Assembly: GCA_019232725.1 (NCBI GenBank)
Contig: JAFANK010000071.1
Coordinates: forward strand, 1-5,435
DNA: 5,435 nucleotides
DNA from: Vulcanimicrobiota bacterium
GTDB lineage: Bacteria > Vulcanimicrobiota > Vulcanimicrobiia > Eremiobacterales > Eremiobacteraceae
Reading direction: 5' to 3'
Part shown: one piece after another, positions 1-5,435 of the stretch
Numbering within the stretch: position 1 is the first letter of the stretch
Layout: each line of letters opens with the position of its first letter
The notes under the pieces: generated by a model
Seen by the model: only the letters and a program-made list of their open reading frames with translations
The model's database searches: none
Told to the model about the DNA's origin: nothing
Made by a program: the position numbers and the translations under genes

Positions 1-25
1 TCGACGAGGTCACGCTGCGTTTCAT
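1..25 (-). CDS. Possible first codons of the next operon gene (runs off the left edge)
   Basis: Sixteen bases after the TAA of the glycosyltransferase, an ATG on the minus strand opens a frame reading MKRSVTSS before the window ends. The short spacing fits this compact operon. There is no Shine-Dalgarno sequence and eight residues allow no family call. The opposite strand also has an open frame here (stop at 45-47), so a convergent gene end is an alternative. Confidence 0.3.
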
Positions 26-41
26 GAGGGGTGCCGAGAGC

Positions 42-1085
42 TTATGACCGCGCGCGTTGGGCTCCTCCGGTGTCCTTGCGCCGCGCGCGAGCGTCAAGAC
101 GCTGGGCCGACTTGGCCCGCAGGTGGCGGCGGACACGATCGATGCGCTGCAACGCGGCGCGTGCTGCGGGCACGCGTACGCAGATCGGAATCGCACAACG
201 CGCAATGATGCCAGCAAGCGTGACCGGCTCGTGGGCAAGCATACGCACGGCATCGGCCGCCGTCACGTCGTCCTGTCGCATCGTTGCCTTGGCGGCGATT
301 TCGATCAGCTTCATCTGTAACTGCTTTTCAAGTCTTTTGGCAAGCGCCGTGCGCACGCGCGCGGGCAATGAGGCGTCCTTCGCCACCTTACTGGCGATGT
401 ACCGGTAGCCGGCGATGACGCTTGTGTCTTGACGCTCCGATCCGGCCTGTTCGTGGCGAATGTACGCTGCGCACGCTTGGTACGAAACGACGATGGGGAA
501 CTGCGCCGCCAGGTGCAATTCATATTCAAGATCGCAGGCGGTGCCGGCACCCGCGTCAAGCAGACCGATACGATCGATAACGGCGCGCCGGAAAAGCACA
601 CCCGTCCAGGTCGGATGCTTGTTGTCCAACATCTGCCATGCGCCACTGGGCGGATCGTAACGCCCTTCGCGCGGCCAGCGTGCGACCGGTGCATACTGGA
701 CGCCGCCCTCATCGTTGAGCTCGAGCGTGGAACCCGCAAACATCATGGCATCAGGATTGGCATCGAGCGCACTGACGGCAAGCTCCAGGAAGTTCGGATA
801 GATGATGTCGTCATCGGAGAGGAACGAAAAGAATTCCGTTTCAACGTGAGCCATGCCGTCATTGAAGTTGGCGAAGGCGCCGATATTCGCGGACCGCCGA
901 TGGTACCGCAGCCGGGCATCCCCGGTTGCAAGCTTTCTGACTTCTTCTGCCGTGTTGTCGGTCGACGCATTGTCATACACGCAGACCTGCAGGTCTGCAT
1001 ACGTCTGCGACAGGACGCTGCGCAACGCCCGGCCGATCAGCGCGCCGCGTTGAAACGTTGGGACGATGACCGTCACTCGAGTCAC
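42..1085 (-). CDS. Family 2 glycosyltransferase
   Basis: Predicted 347-residue inverting glycosyltransferase with a GT-A fold, likely cytoplasmic or peripheral at the inner membrane, adding one sugar to a lipid-linked glycan. The N-terminus opens with VTVIVPTFQRGALIGRALRS (4-23). VCVYDNASTDNT (34-45) is the nucleotide-binding strand and loop, and SDDD (90-93) contains the metal-binding DXD. CDLEYELHLA (184-193) occupies the position of the acidic catalytic base region. After about residue 220 comes a basic, probably helical tail with one mostly hydrophobic patch (289-308) and many arginines and lysines to the end; no real transmembrane helix is seen. GTG 1085 overlaps the aminotransferase stop (GTGA). 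A second GTG at 1076 is in frame and would shorten the protein by three residues. The open frame extends upstream to 1412, but that part is antisense-like shadow of the aminotransferase. The sugar donor may be the product of this operon, but sequence alone does not show it. Confidence 0.9.
   Translation of the reverse strand: MTRVTVIVPTFQRGALIGRALRSVLSQTYADLQVCVYDNASTDNTAEEVRKLATGDARLRYHRRSANIGAFANFNDGMAHVETEFFSFLSDDDIIYPNFLELAVSALDANPDAMMFAGSTLELNDEGGVQYAPVARWPREGRYDPPSGAWQMLDNKHPTWTGVLFRRAVIDRIGLLDAGAGTACDLEYELHLAAQFPIVVSYQACAAYIRHEQAGSERQDTSVIAGYRYIASKVAKDASLPARVRTALAKRLEKQLQMKLIEIAAKATMRQDDVTAADAVRMLAHEPVTLAGIIARCAIPICVRVPAARAALQRIDRVRRHLRAKSAQRLDARARRKDTGGAQRARS
981..998. repeat. Perfect 18-bp palindrome inside the glycosyltransferase gene
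   Basis: The bases gcagacctgcaggtctgc read the same on both strands with no spacer. They encode ADLQVC of the glycosyltransferase, at the strand just before its DNAST motif. A chance match of this length is expected about 0.02 times in a window this size under equal base use. It could be a protein-binding site, but coding constraint or coincidence is equally likely. Confidence 0.45.
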
Positions 1086-2227
1086 GAGAAAAAGCTGCGG
1101 ACGCCTTCGATGACCCGCTCGACAAAAGCCTCGCGCATGCATGAGTGCAGCGGCAGCGTCAGCACTTCGTCCACGATGCGTTCGGTCACCGTCATGTCGC
1201 CACGACGTGCCGAGGCGAAATAGGCATGGCGATGAACGGGTATGAAGTGGATGCCGCAGTCTATCTCCCGCGCCCGAAGGTGTTCGATGAGCGCGCTGCG
1301 GCGACCGCTGAGCACGCGAAGACTGTAGATGAACGGGGAGATATGACGGAAATCGCTGGCGAGCACGGCCAAGCCATCGATCTGTGAGAACGCGCGCGAA
1401 TAGCGCCCGCACACCGCTTGCCGCGTGTCGATGAACTCATCCGCACGCTTGATCTGCGAAATGCCGACGGCAGCCAGAATATTGGTGAGGTGATAGCGGT
1501 AGCCTTCGCTGACGACGTCATATTCCCAGGCGCGGCGGTTCTTGTAACGCTCGGTCGTATCTTTATCAACCCCGAGCAAACGCAGGTGGTGAAGCTGTTC
1601 GATCTCTCGCGGGTCGCGCGCGACCACACACCCGCCGTCGATCGACGTGATCACTTTGACGGGATCGAAGCTGAACACGGCGATATCGCCAAAGCTGCCG
1701 ATGCGCTGCCCGTCCTTGGTCGACCCGAACGCATGGCAGGCGTCTTCGATCACACGCAGCCCGTGCTGGGCGGCGAGTTCGTATACGCCCGCAAGGTCGC
1801 AGGGAACCCCCGCGAAATGCAGAGGCACGATCGCACGCGTCTTGGGTCCGCACAATTGCGCCGCCTTTTCACAGTCGATGCCAAGGTCGGTCTCGCGGAC
1901 GTCACACATCACGACTTGCGCACCCGCTGCGTGAATCGCTTGGTGGTCGGCGACGTAGTTGAATGACGGCGTGATGACTTCATCGCCGGGGCCGATGCCC
2001 GCTGCACGCAAGGCGATATGGAGCGCAGACGTACCCGTGTTGGTCGCGACGACGAACCGGTCGTGCAAACCCAAAAAGGCGCTGATGCGATCTTCGAATT
2101 CTTTGGTCGCCGCGCCCATCCCGAGCCAGCCGACGTCGATCGCTTCAGCGAGGTGGGCGAGCGTGTCCGGCCCGACGCACGGGGCGAACACCGGAATGTG
2201 CTCGCCGCCCTCTAGTCTGCGATGCAT
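1082..2227 (-). CDS. PLP-dependent sugar aminotransferase (DegT/DnrJ/EryC1 family)
   Basis: Predicted 381-residue fold-type I aminotransferase that converts a keto sugar nucleotide to an amino sugar with an amino-acid donor, usually glutamate. NTGTSALHIAL (63-73) is the cofactor phosphate region. D162 in VIEDACHAFGS (159-169) should pair with the pyridine nitrogen. K191 in FSFDPVKVITSIDGG (185-199) is the Schiff-base lysine; because it is present, this is an aminotransferase and not a ColD-type 3-dehydratase, which has histidine there. The substrate-side signatures YRYHLTNILAAVGISQIKR (243-261), GIHFIPVHRHAYF (325-337) and LTLPLHSCM (356-364) are typical. Start ATG 2227 overlaps the upstream stop by 16 bases. 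It keeps the conserved IPVF entry motif (11-14), which an alternative GTG at 2191 would cut into; a weak AGGCGG lies nine bases upstream. In this context it most likely makes the 4-amine of a CDP-4-keto-6-deoxy sugar, but a 3-keto substrate cannot be excluded. Confidence 0.92.
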   Translation of the reverse strand: MHRRLEGGEHIPVFAPCVGPDTLAHLAEAIDVGWLGMGAATKEFEDRISAFLGLHDRFVVATNTGTSALHIALRAAGIGPGDEVITPSFNYVADHQAIHAAGAQVVMCDVRETDLGIDCEKAAQLCGPKTRAIVPLHFAGVPCDLAGVYELAAQHGLRVIEDACHAFGSTKDGQRIGSFGDIAVFSFDPVKVITSIDGGCVVARDPREIEQLHHLRLLGVDKDTTERYKNRRAWEYDVVSEGYRYHLTNILAAVGISQIKRADEFIDTRQAVCGRYSRAFSQIDGLAVLASDFRHISPFIYSLRVLSGRRSALIEHLRAREIDCGIHFIPVHRHAYFASARRGDMTVTERIVDEVLTLPLHSCMREAFVERVIEGVRSFFS

Positions 2228-2946
2228 CGCAAATAGCCGCCTGGGGCGACGCTGAGGAGCAGCTTGCAGTCGATCTCGCCATCCACCGCAAACCGGCGGT
2301 TCGTCTGCAAGAACGCCGCGATCGCCGTTGCCGGATTGTTTCCCGGGCCCCACGAGCGGTCGGGAAACGCGCTCTTGGGCATGTGCTCGATAGCCGTGTC
2401 GAACACCACCAGATAGCTGCCGCGCGTCACGAGCGGAGAGTACAGCTCAAGCTCGCGCAGCACGTGTTCGTGCGTATGGTTGGAATCCAGCACCACCATC
2501 ACGCGCCGTGCCTGACGAGCTTGCAAGGCAGCTTGCGCGACGACGCTTTCATCAATCGACGATCCTTGCACAAGCTGCACGCGCGCCGACAGCGGATGGG
2601 CTTCGATGGCCGCTCGGTTGTGCGGCCGGATCTCCACGTCGATGCCGAGCACGCGGCCAGAACCGCCGAGCAATTCCAGCAGCGACGCATAGAAGATGAG
2701 GGATCCACCGTGCGCCACGCCGGTTTCGATGATCAAGTCCGGTTTGACACTCCAGACGATCTCTTGCATGGCGATCAGATCTTGCGGGTATTGGATGACC
2801 GGCATCCCGAGCCACGTGAAGTTATACGAGTAGCGATACTCGCATGTCTTGAGAAAGAAGGCCCGCGCCAGCTGCGCGAGTTCGGTATCGCCTGCCATCG
2901 CGGTGATGCGCTCAGGGTCGCTCGGGTCGTGCGGCCCGCGGGTCAT
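2212..2946 (-). CDS. CmcI-family ('cephalosporin hydroxylase') SAM-methyltransferase-like protein
   Basis: Protein of 244 residues in the family named after CmcI of cephamycin biosynthesis. Homologues are frequent in LPS and rhamnan loci, where they are thought to act as sugar O-methyltransferases. Family landmarks run in order: FTWLGMPVIQYPQDLIAMQE (43-62), the SAM-binding strand-loop KPDLIIETGVAHGGSL (68-83), VLGIDVEIRPHN (99-110), VVLDSNHTHEHV (150-161) and GSYLVVFDTAIE (175-186). D103, D153 and D182 are candidate SAM or metal contacts. The end (from about 198: WGPGNNPATAIAAFL...GGYLRCIAD) also follows the family. ATG 2946 overlaps the previous stop (ATGA). The stretch DPERITAMAGDTELAQLARAFF (10-31, shown here without its first residue) resembles the family's helical N-terminus, so this start is preferred over M17 (2898). 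No antibiotic genes are nearby, so beta-lactam hydroxylation is very unlikely. Membership is secure; the reaction and substrate are inferred. Confidence 0.87.
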   Translation of the reverse strand: MTRGPHDPSDPERITAMAGDTELAQLARAFFLKTCEYRYSYNFTWLGMPVIQYPQDLIAMQEIVWSVKPDLIIETGVAHGGSLIFYASLLELLGGSGRVLGIDVEIRPHNRAAIEAHPLSARVQLVQGSSIDESVVAQAALQARQARRVMVVLDSNHTHEHVLRELELYSPLVTRGSYLVVFDTAIEHMPKSAFPDRSWGPGNNPATAIAAFLQTNRRFAVDGEIDCKLLLSVAPGGYLRCIAD

Positions 2947-3611
2947 CGCTGCAGCGAAGCGGGAGCGGCAAGCGGTCGTGCCGGAACGCCTGCGACCGTC
3001 GTATGGGGGGCGACATCGCGCGTCACCACAGCACCAGCCGCGACAATCGCGCCTTCGCCCACCGAGCTGCGCGGTATGACGACAGCTCCAGCACCGATAA
3101 ATGCGCAGCTGCCGACCCGAACACAACCACATAACACTGCCCCGGGTCCGACATGCGCGCCATCGGCGACGACCGACTCGTGTTCTATCGTCGCCGCGGT
3201 GTTGACGATGCAACCTCGCCCGACACGCGCCTCCGCGCACACGTTGGCGTGGGCGAAAACCACGGATCCTTGGCCGACCCTGGCTGAGGTCGCGACAAAT
3301 GCGCTCGCATGCACGAGGGTTGCGGGCTGCAAGCCAGCCGCGCGGAGCATGGCGTCCAGCGCTAAACGGTCGGATCCGCGAGATCCGCCGATCGCCACGA
3401 TGAAATGAGCGGTACCTTGATGCGTGGCGCGCCACTGCTCGAACCCGGCGCTGCCATGATAGATGGGAACACCGGGCAGGGGCGACGCGACTCGCGCGTC
3501 GTTGTCGAAAAGCGCGATAATCTCAAAGCCGTGCTGCGGGGCAAAATCGGCGATGACCTTGGCCTGGCCCGCCGCACCCCAGATGACCAGAGGCGCCATC
3601 TCGCCGGTCAT
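2943..3611 (-). CDS. NeuD/PglD-family sugar O/N-acyltransferase
   Basis: Predicted 222-residue acetyl-CoA-dependent acyltransferase, probably N-acetylating an amino sugar nucleotide. An N-terminal PglD_N Rossmann-like domain (about 7-95: VIWGAAGQAKVIADF, then FDND at 35-38) binds the nucleotide sugar. A left-handed beta-helix of hexapeptide repeats follows (about 100-210), ending in the usual VAGVPARPL. The IEHE segment (142-145) and HVGPGA (153-158) place H144 and H153 at the same spacing as H125 and H134 of Campylobacter PglD, where H125 is the catalytic base. Q16 replaces the histidine usual in the GxGGHA loop. The ATG at 3611 overlaps the methyltransferase stop (ATGA); M5 (3599) is an alternative start, and neither has a clear SD, which favours translational coupling. 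The DegT aminotransferase in the same operon would supply the amine, as PglE does for PglD. O-acetylation, or an acyl group other than acetyl, remains possible. Confidence 0.88.
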   Translation of the reverse strand: MTGEMAPLVIWGAAGQAKVIADFAPQHGFEIIALFDNDARVASPLPGVPIYHGSAGFEQWRATHQGTAHFIVAIGGSRGSDRLALDAMLRAAGLQPATLVHASAFVATSARVGQGSVVFAHANVCAEARVGRGCIVNTAATIEHESVVADGAHVGPGAVLCGCVRVGSCAFIGAGAVVIPRSSVGEGAIVAAGAVVTRDVAPHTTVAGVPARPLAAPASLQR

Positions 3612-4837
3612 GCGAGCACGGCGGCTTGCGGGATCGGTACGACCAAGCGCGCTCCCCACGCGTGAACCGGCGCGAGTTGCTCGCCGATCTCCGCTGCGAG
3701 ATTCCAAGGGAAGATGAGGATGTAGTCGGGCCGGTACTCCTCGATGGCTGCGGGCGCCCGGATGGGGATGTGCACGCCCGGGATGAGCTTGCCCTGCTTG
3801 AGCGGGTTGCGGTCGCACGTGAATTCGATGAGATCACGGCGCACGCCGCAGTAATTGAGCAACGTGGTCGCCTTGGCCGGCGCACCATACCCTGCCACGC
3901 GCTTGTCGTGCGCTGCTGCATCGATCAAAAACGTCAGCAGGGATCGCTTCACTGCAGCCACGCGTTTGGCGAACTGTTCGTACGCGACGTCGCTTCCCAG
4001 TCCTGCCGCTCGTTCGGCAGTCACCACACGCTGCACCGCCGCGGTGTCCGCGTGCGGCGATGCAGCGTGCGCGACGTAGATGCGCAACGAACCGCCGTGC
4101 GTCGACAGCTCCTCGACGTCAAAAATACGCAAACCGTGGGCAGCGAATATCTCTTGTGCGGTGCTCAGCGAGAAATAGGAGAGATGCTCGTGATAGATCG
4201 TATCAAATTCGGTGTTGGCGATGAGTTGGGCTAGGTGCGGGAACTCAAGCGTGGCGACCCCCAGTGGTTCGAGCAACGCGCCGATACCCGCGACAAAATC
4301 ATTGAGCCCGGGCACATGGGCAAGGACGTTGTTCGCGACGATTAGGTCGGCGCGCTTGCCCTCAGCCGCGAGATCGCCCGCGAGGGTCGCACCAAAATAG
4401 GCAGCGCGCGTCGGAATGCCTGCCGCAACAGCCGCGGCCGCGATATTGCGTGCCGGTTCGATCCCGAGCACCGGCACGCCGGCGTTTGAAAAATTCTTGA
4501 GGAGATGACCATCGTTGCTGGCGATCTCGACCACAAAGCTCTTGGCGGTCAGCGTCAAACGCTCGCGCATCATGTCAGCATACCGGCTGACATGGTCAAG
4601 CCACGATGTTGAAAACGACGACATGTAAGGGTAGTGGTCGAACGTCTCTTCCGGACGCCGATAGTTCGGCAGTTGCACAAGACCGCAGCGCTCACATGCA
4701 AGCAGGCGCAGTGGGTAAAACGTCTCCGGTTCGCCGGCATGTTCAGGCGAGACGAAGGCATTGGATGGCGGAGACATCCCAAGATCTACCACTTCGCGTC
4801 GCAACGCAGCATCGCAAAAGCGGCATGCGGGATTCAC
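3608..4837 (-). CDS. NDP-sugar C-methyltransferase (TylC3/NovU/TcaB9 type)
   Basis: Predicted SAM-dependent enzyme of 409 residues that transfers a methyl group to a carbon next to the 4-keto group of an NDP-hexose. All three family domains are present. The N-terminal zinc-binding domain has ligand pairs C5/C8 and C48/C51. The Rossmann methyltransferase core has motif I EIASNDGHLL (104-113) and GIEPA (125-129). The C-terminal domain has THGGSLRIY (246-254) and GYGAPAKATTLLNYCGV (from 316). YHEHLSY (215-221) is the family active-site signature. Y69, H174, Y215, E217 and H218 fall at a constant offset of seven from the residues I recall as catalytic in TcaB9 (Y76, H181, Y222, E224, H225), so the active site looks intact. 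The GTG start at 4837 overlaps the rfbG stop (GTGA) and has an SD; the resulting length is typical. Its position directly after rfbG suggests CDP-4-keto-6-deoxyglucose or a derivative as substrate. C-3 (TylC3-like) versus C-5 (NovU-like) attack cannot be decided from sequence. Confidence 0.9.
   Translation of the reverse strand: MNPACRFCDAALRREVVDLGMSPPSNAFVSPEHAGEPETFYPLRLLACERCGLVQLPNYRRPEETFDHYPYMSSFSTSWLDHVSRYADMMRERLTLTAKSFVVEIASNDGHLLKNFSNAGVPVLGIEPARNIAAAAVAAGIPTRAAYFGATLAGDLAAEGKRADLIVANNVLAHVPGLNDFVAGIGALLEPLGVATLEFPHLAQLIANTEFDTIYHEHLSYFSLSTAQEIFAAHGLRIFDVEELSTHGGSLRIYVAHAASPHADTAAVQRVVTAERAAGLGSDVAYEQFAKRVAAVKRSLLTFLIDAAAHDKRVAGYGAPAKATTLLNYCGVRRDLIEFTCDRNPLKQGKLIPGVHIPIRAPAAIEEYRPDYILIFPWNLAAEIGEQLAPVHAWGARLVVPIPQAAVLA
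4448..4479. repeat. Inverted repeat (10-bp arms, 12-base loop) inside the methyltransferase gene
   Basis: The arm gcgtgccggt (4448-4457) is exactly complementary to accggcacgc (4470-4479). The stem is G+C-rich and would be stable in RNA. It lies over the codons around GIEPA, next to the SAM-binding core. No T-run follows on the minus strand, so it is not an intrinsic terminator. Confidence 0.45.
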
Positions 4838-5435
4838 GAGCGCACGCTCTCCACGGTGAGTGCTTCGATATCCGCGTTCAGCAGCGCTCGCGCATCGGCA
4901 CCATCGAACCACGACCGGTACCAGTGGATGGTGCGCTGCAACCCCGCCTCGAGGCCGATCCTCGCTCGCCAGCCGAGGCGATCGGCCGCTTTCGTGCTGT
5001 CCAAACGTAACGTGGCCGCTTCGGCCGGATGCGCTATTGTGTCGCGCGCCCAGGTCGCGCCGCCTCCCCACAGCTCGGTCGAGCGATCGGCAAGCGCTGA
5101 CACCGGCTGCTCGTCCGCAGACGCCGGTCCGAAGTTCCACGCTTGCGCAAAATCCGCACCATCGTCTCCGGCCAGGCGCTGCGCGAGCATGAGATATCCA
5201 CGCAACGGGTCGACGACGTGTTGCCAAGGCCGAATAGCGTCAGGTTGCCGTATGAGGGCTGGCCTTCCGGCTCGAAACGCCGCGATCAGATCGGGCACGA
5301 GGCGATCGTGCGACCAGTCGCCGCCGCCGATGACGTTACCAGCCCGAGCGGTAGCGACGGCGAGACCAGACGGCTCCGGGCGGCCCAGCAGCCCCCGATA
5401 ACCGTACACGATCATCTCGGCTGCGGCTTTGCTTG
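4834..5435 (-). CDS. rfbG: CDP-glucose 4,6-dehydratase, C-terminal part (5' end beyond the window)
   Basis: The enzyme converts CDP-glucose to CDP-4-keto-6-deoxyglucose with bound NAD. It is a cytoplasmic short-chain dehydrogenase/reductase of the extended NDP-sugar dehydratase type. About 200 codons are present, of roughly 360 in the family. The reading frame is open to the right edge and the first complete codons give SKAAAEM. That K is the expected catalytic lysine of the YxxxK motif, so the Rossmann NAD-binding half and the catalytic tyrosine lie outside the window. Visible RfbG hallmarks are ARAGNVIGGGDWSHDRLVPD, then IRPWQHVVDPLRGYL, AWNFGP, a WGGGATW segment and a C-terminal LGW...WYRSWFDGADARALL. 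The IRPWQHV signature and the GGGDW loop separate CDP-glucose dehydratases from dTDP-glucose enzymes (RmlB). It ends in TGA at 4836-4834, overlapping the next start by four bases. A cytidylyltransferase gene (rfbF) would be expected upstream but cannot be seen. The call is very secure; the nucleotide is inferred from family motifs. Confidence 0.95.
   Translation of the reverse strand, partial: SKAAAEMIVYGYRGLLGRPEPSGLAVATARAGNVIGGGDWSHDRLVPDLIAAFRAGRPALIRQPDAIRPWQHVVDPLRGYLMLAQRLAGDDGADFAQAWNFGPASADEQPVSALADRSTELWGGGATWARDTIAHPAEAATLRLDSTKAADRLGWRARIGLEAGLQRTIHWYRSWFDGADARALLNADIEALTVESVRS
4847..4852 (-). promoter_or_regulatory. Shine-Dalgarno site for the C-methyltransferase
   Basis: Reading the minus strand, GGAGAG lies nine bases before the GTG at 4837, inside the last codons of rfbG. 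It is the only clear purine-rich ribosome site at any junction in the window. It supports GTG 4837 over more upstream starts in the same frame. Confidence 0.6.

Noticed and set aside
3..47. Plus-strand frame at the left edge reading DEVTLRFMRGAESL then stop, possibly the end of a convergent gene
   Set aside because: Too short to identify, and it would overlap the glycosyltransferase stop. The competing minus-strand ATG at 25 fits the operon direction. Sequence to the left of the window would settle it.
429..1223. 264-codon plus-strand open frame
   Set aside because: It is antisense to the glycosyltransferase and the aminotransferase end, and has no recognisable domain. Long shadow frames are expected in G+C-rich coding DNA.
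1086..1412. Upstream extension of the glycosyltransferase frame to an ATG at 1412
   Set aside because: It would overlap the C-terminal third of the aminotransferase and has no family similarity. The GT2 fold starts at VTVIVPTF right after the GTG at 1085.
2212..2946. Literal reading of the CmcI-family gene as an antibiotic (cephamycin) biosynthesis gene
   Set aside because: No beta-lactam genes are present and all neighbours are nucleotide-sugar enzymes; glycan-locus members of this family are common.
3366..3382. Inverted repeat cggatc-cgcga-gatccg
   Set aside because: Arms of only six bases in GC-rich coding DNA; chance occurrence is expected.
2383..3408. 341-codon open frame on the plus strand with a proline/alanine/threonine-rich, mucin-like second half
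   Set aside because: It is exactly antisense to the CmcI-family gene and the hexapeptide-repeat acyltransferase. The repetitive look mirrors the Gly/Val/Ala-rich beta-helix, and both minus-strand genes have clear family motifs.
4838..5227. Upstream extension of the methyltransferase frame to an ATG at 5227
   Set aside because: It would lie fully over the conserved C-terminus of rfbG. The zinc-binding domain begins five residues after GTG 4837, which has a Shine-Dalgarno site.

Overview
This window is a compact piece of a nucleotide-sugar and cell-surface glycan locus, of the kind found in O-antigen, capsule or exopolysaccharide clusters. All convincing genes lie on the minus strand and read from high to low coordinates. 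By eye the DNA is G+C-rich (around 60% or slightly more), and it is almost entirely coding. It fits a high-GC bacterium, most simply a Gram-negative or other diderm. Nothing here fixes a genus.

Layout in transcription order: (1) the C-terminal half of a CDP-glucose 4,6-dehydratase (RfbG type), cut by the right edge; (2) a three-domain sugar C-methyltransferase of the TylC3/NovU/TcaB9 type; (3) a NeuD/PglD-type left-handed beta-helix acyltransferase; (4) a protein of the 'cephalosporin hydroxylase' (CmcI) family, a SAM-methyltransferase-like fold common in LPS loci; (5) a PLP-dependent DegT/DnrJ/EryC1 sugar aminotransferase; (6) a family 2 glycosyltransferase. A possible start of a further gene sits at the left edge. 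Four of the five gene junctions are 4-base stop/start overlaps (GTGA or ATGA) and the fifth is a 16-base overlap. This is strong evidence for one polycistronic, translationally coupled unit. No promoter, terminator, RNA gene, CRISPR array or mobile element is visible, and no stretch over 300 bases lacks a gene.

Working model (inference): the dehydratase makes CDP-4-keto-6-deoxyglucose. The C-methyltransferase adds a methyl branch next to the ketone. The DegT enzyme replaces the ketone with an amine, and the PglD-like enzyme N-acylates it. The CmcI-family protein makes a further modification, most likely O-methylation, and the GT2 enzyme transfers the sugar to a growing glycan. The product would be a branched, C-methylated, N-acylated 4-amino-4,6-dideoxyhexose carried on CDP. 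I do not recognise this combination as a characterised pathway, and it is the main point of interest here.
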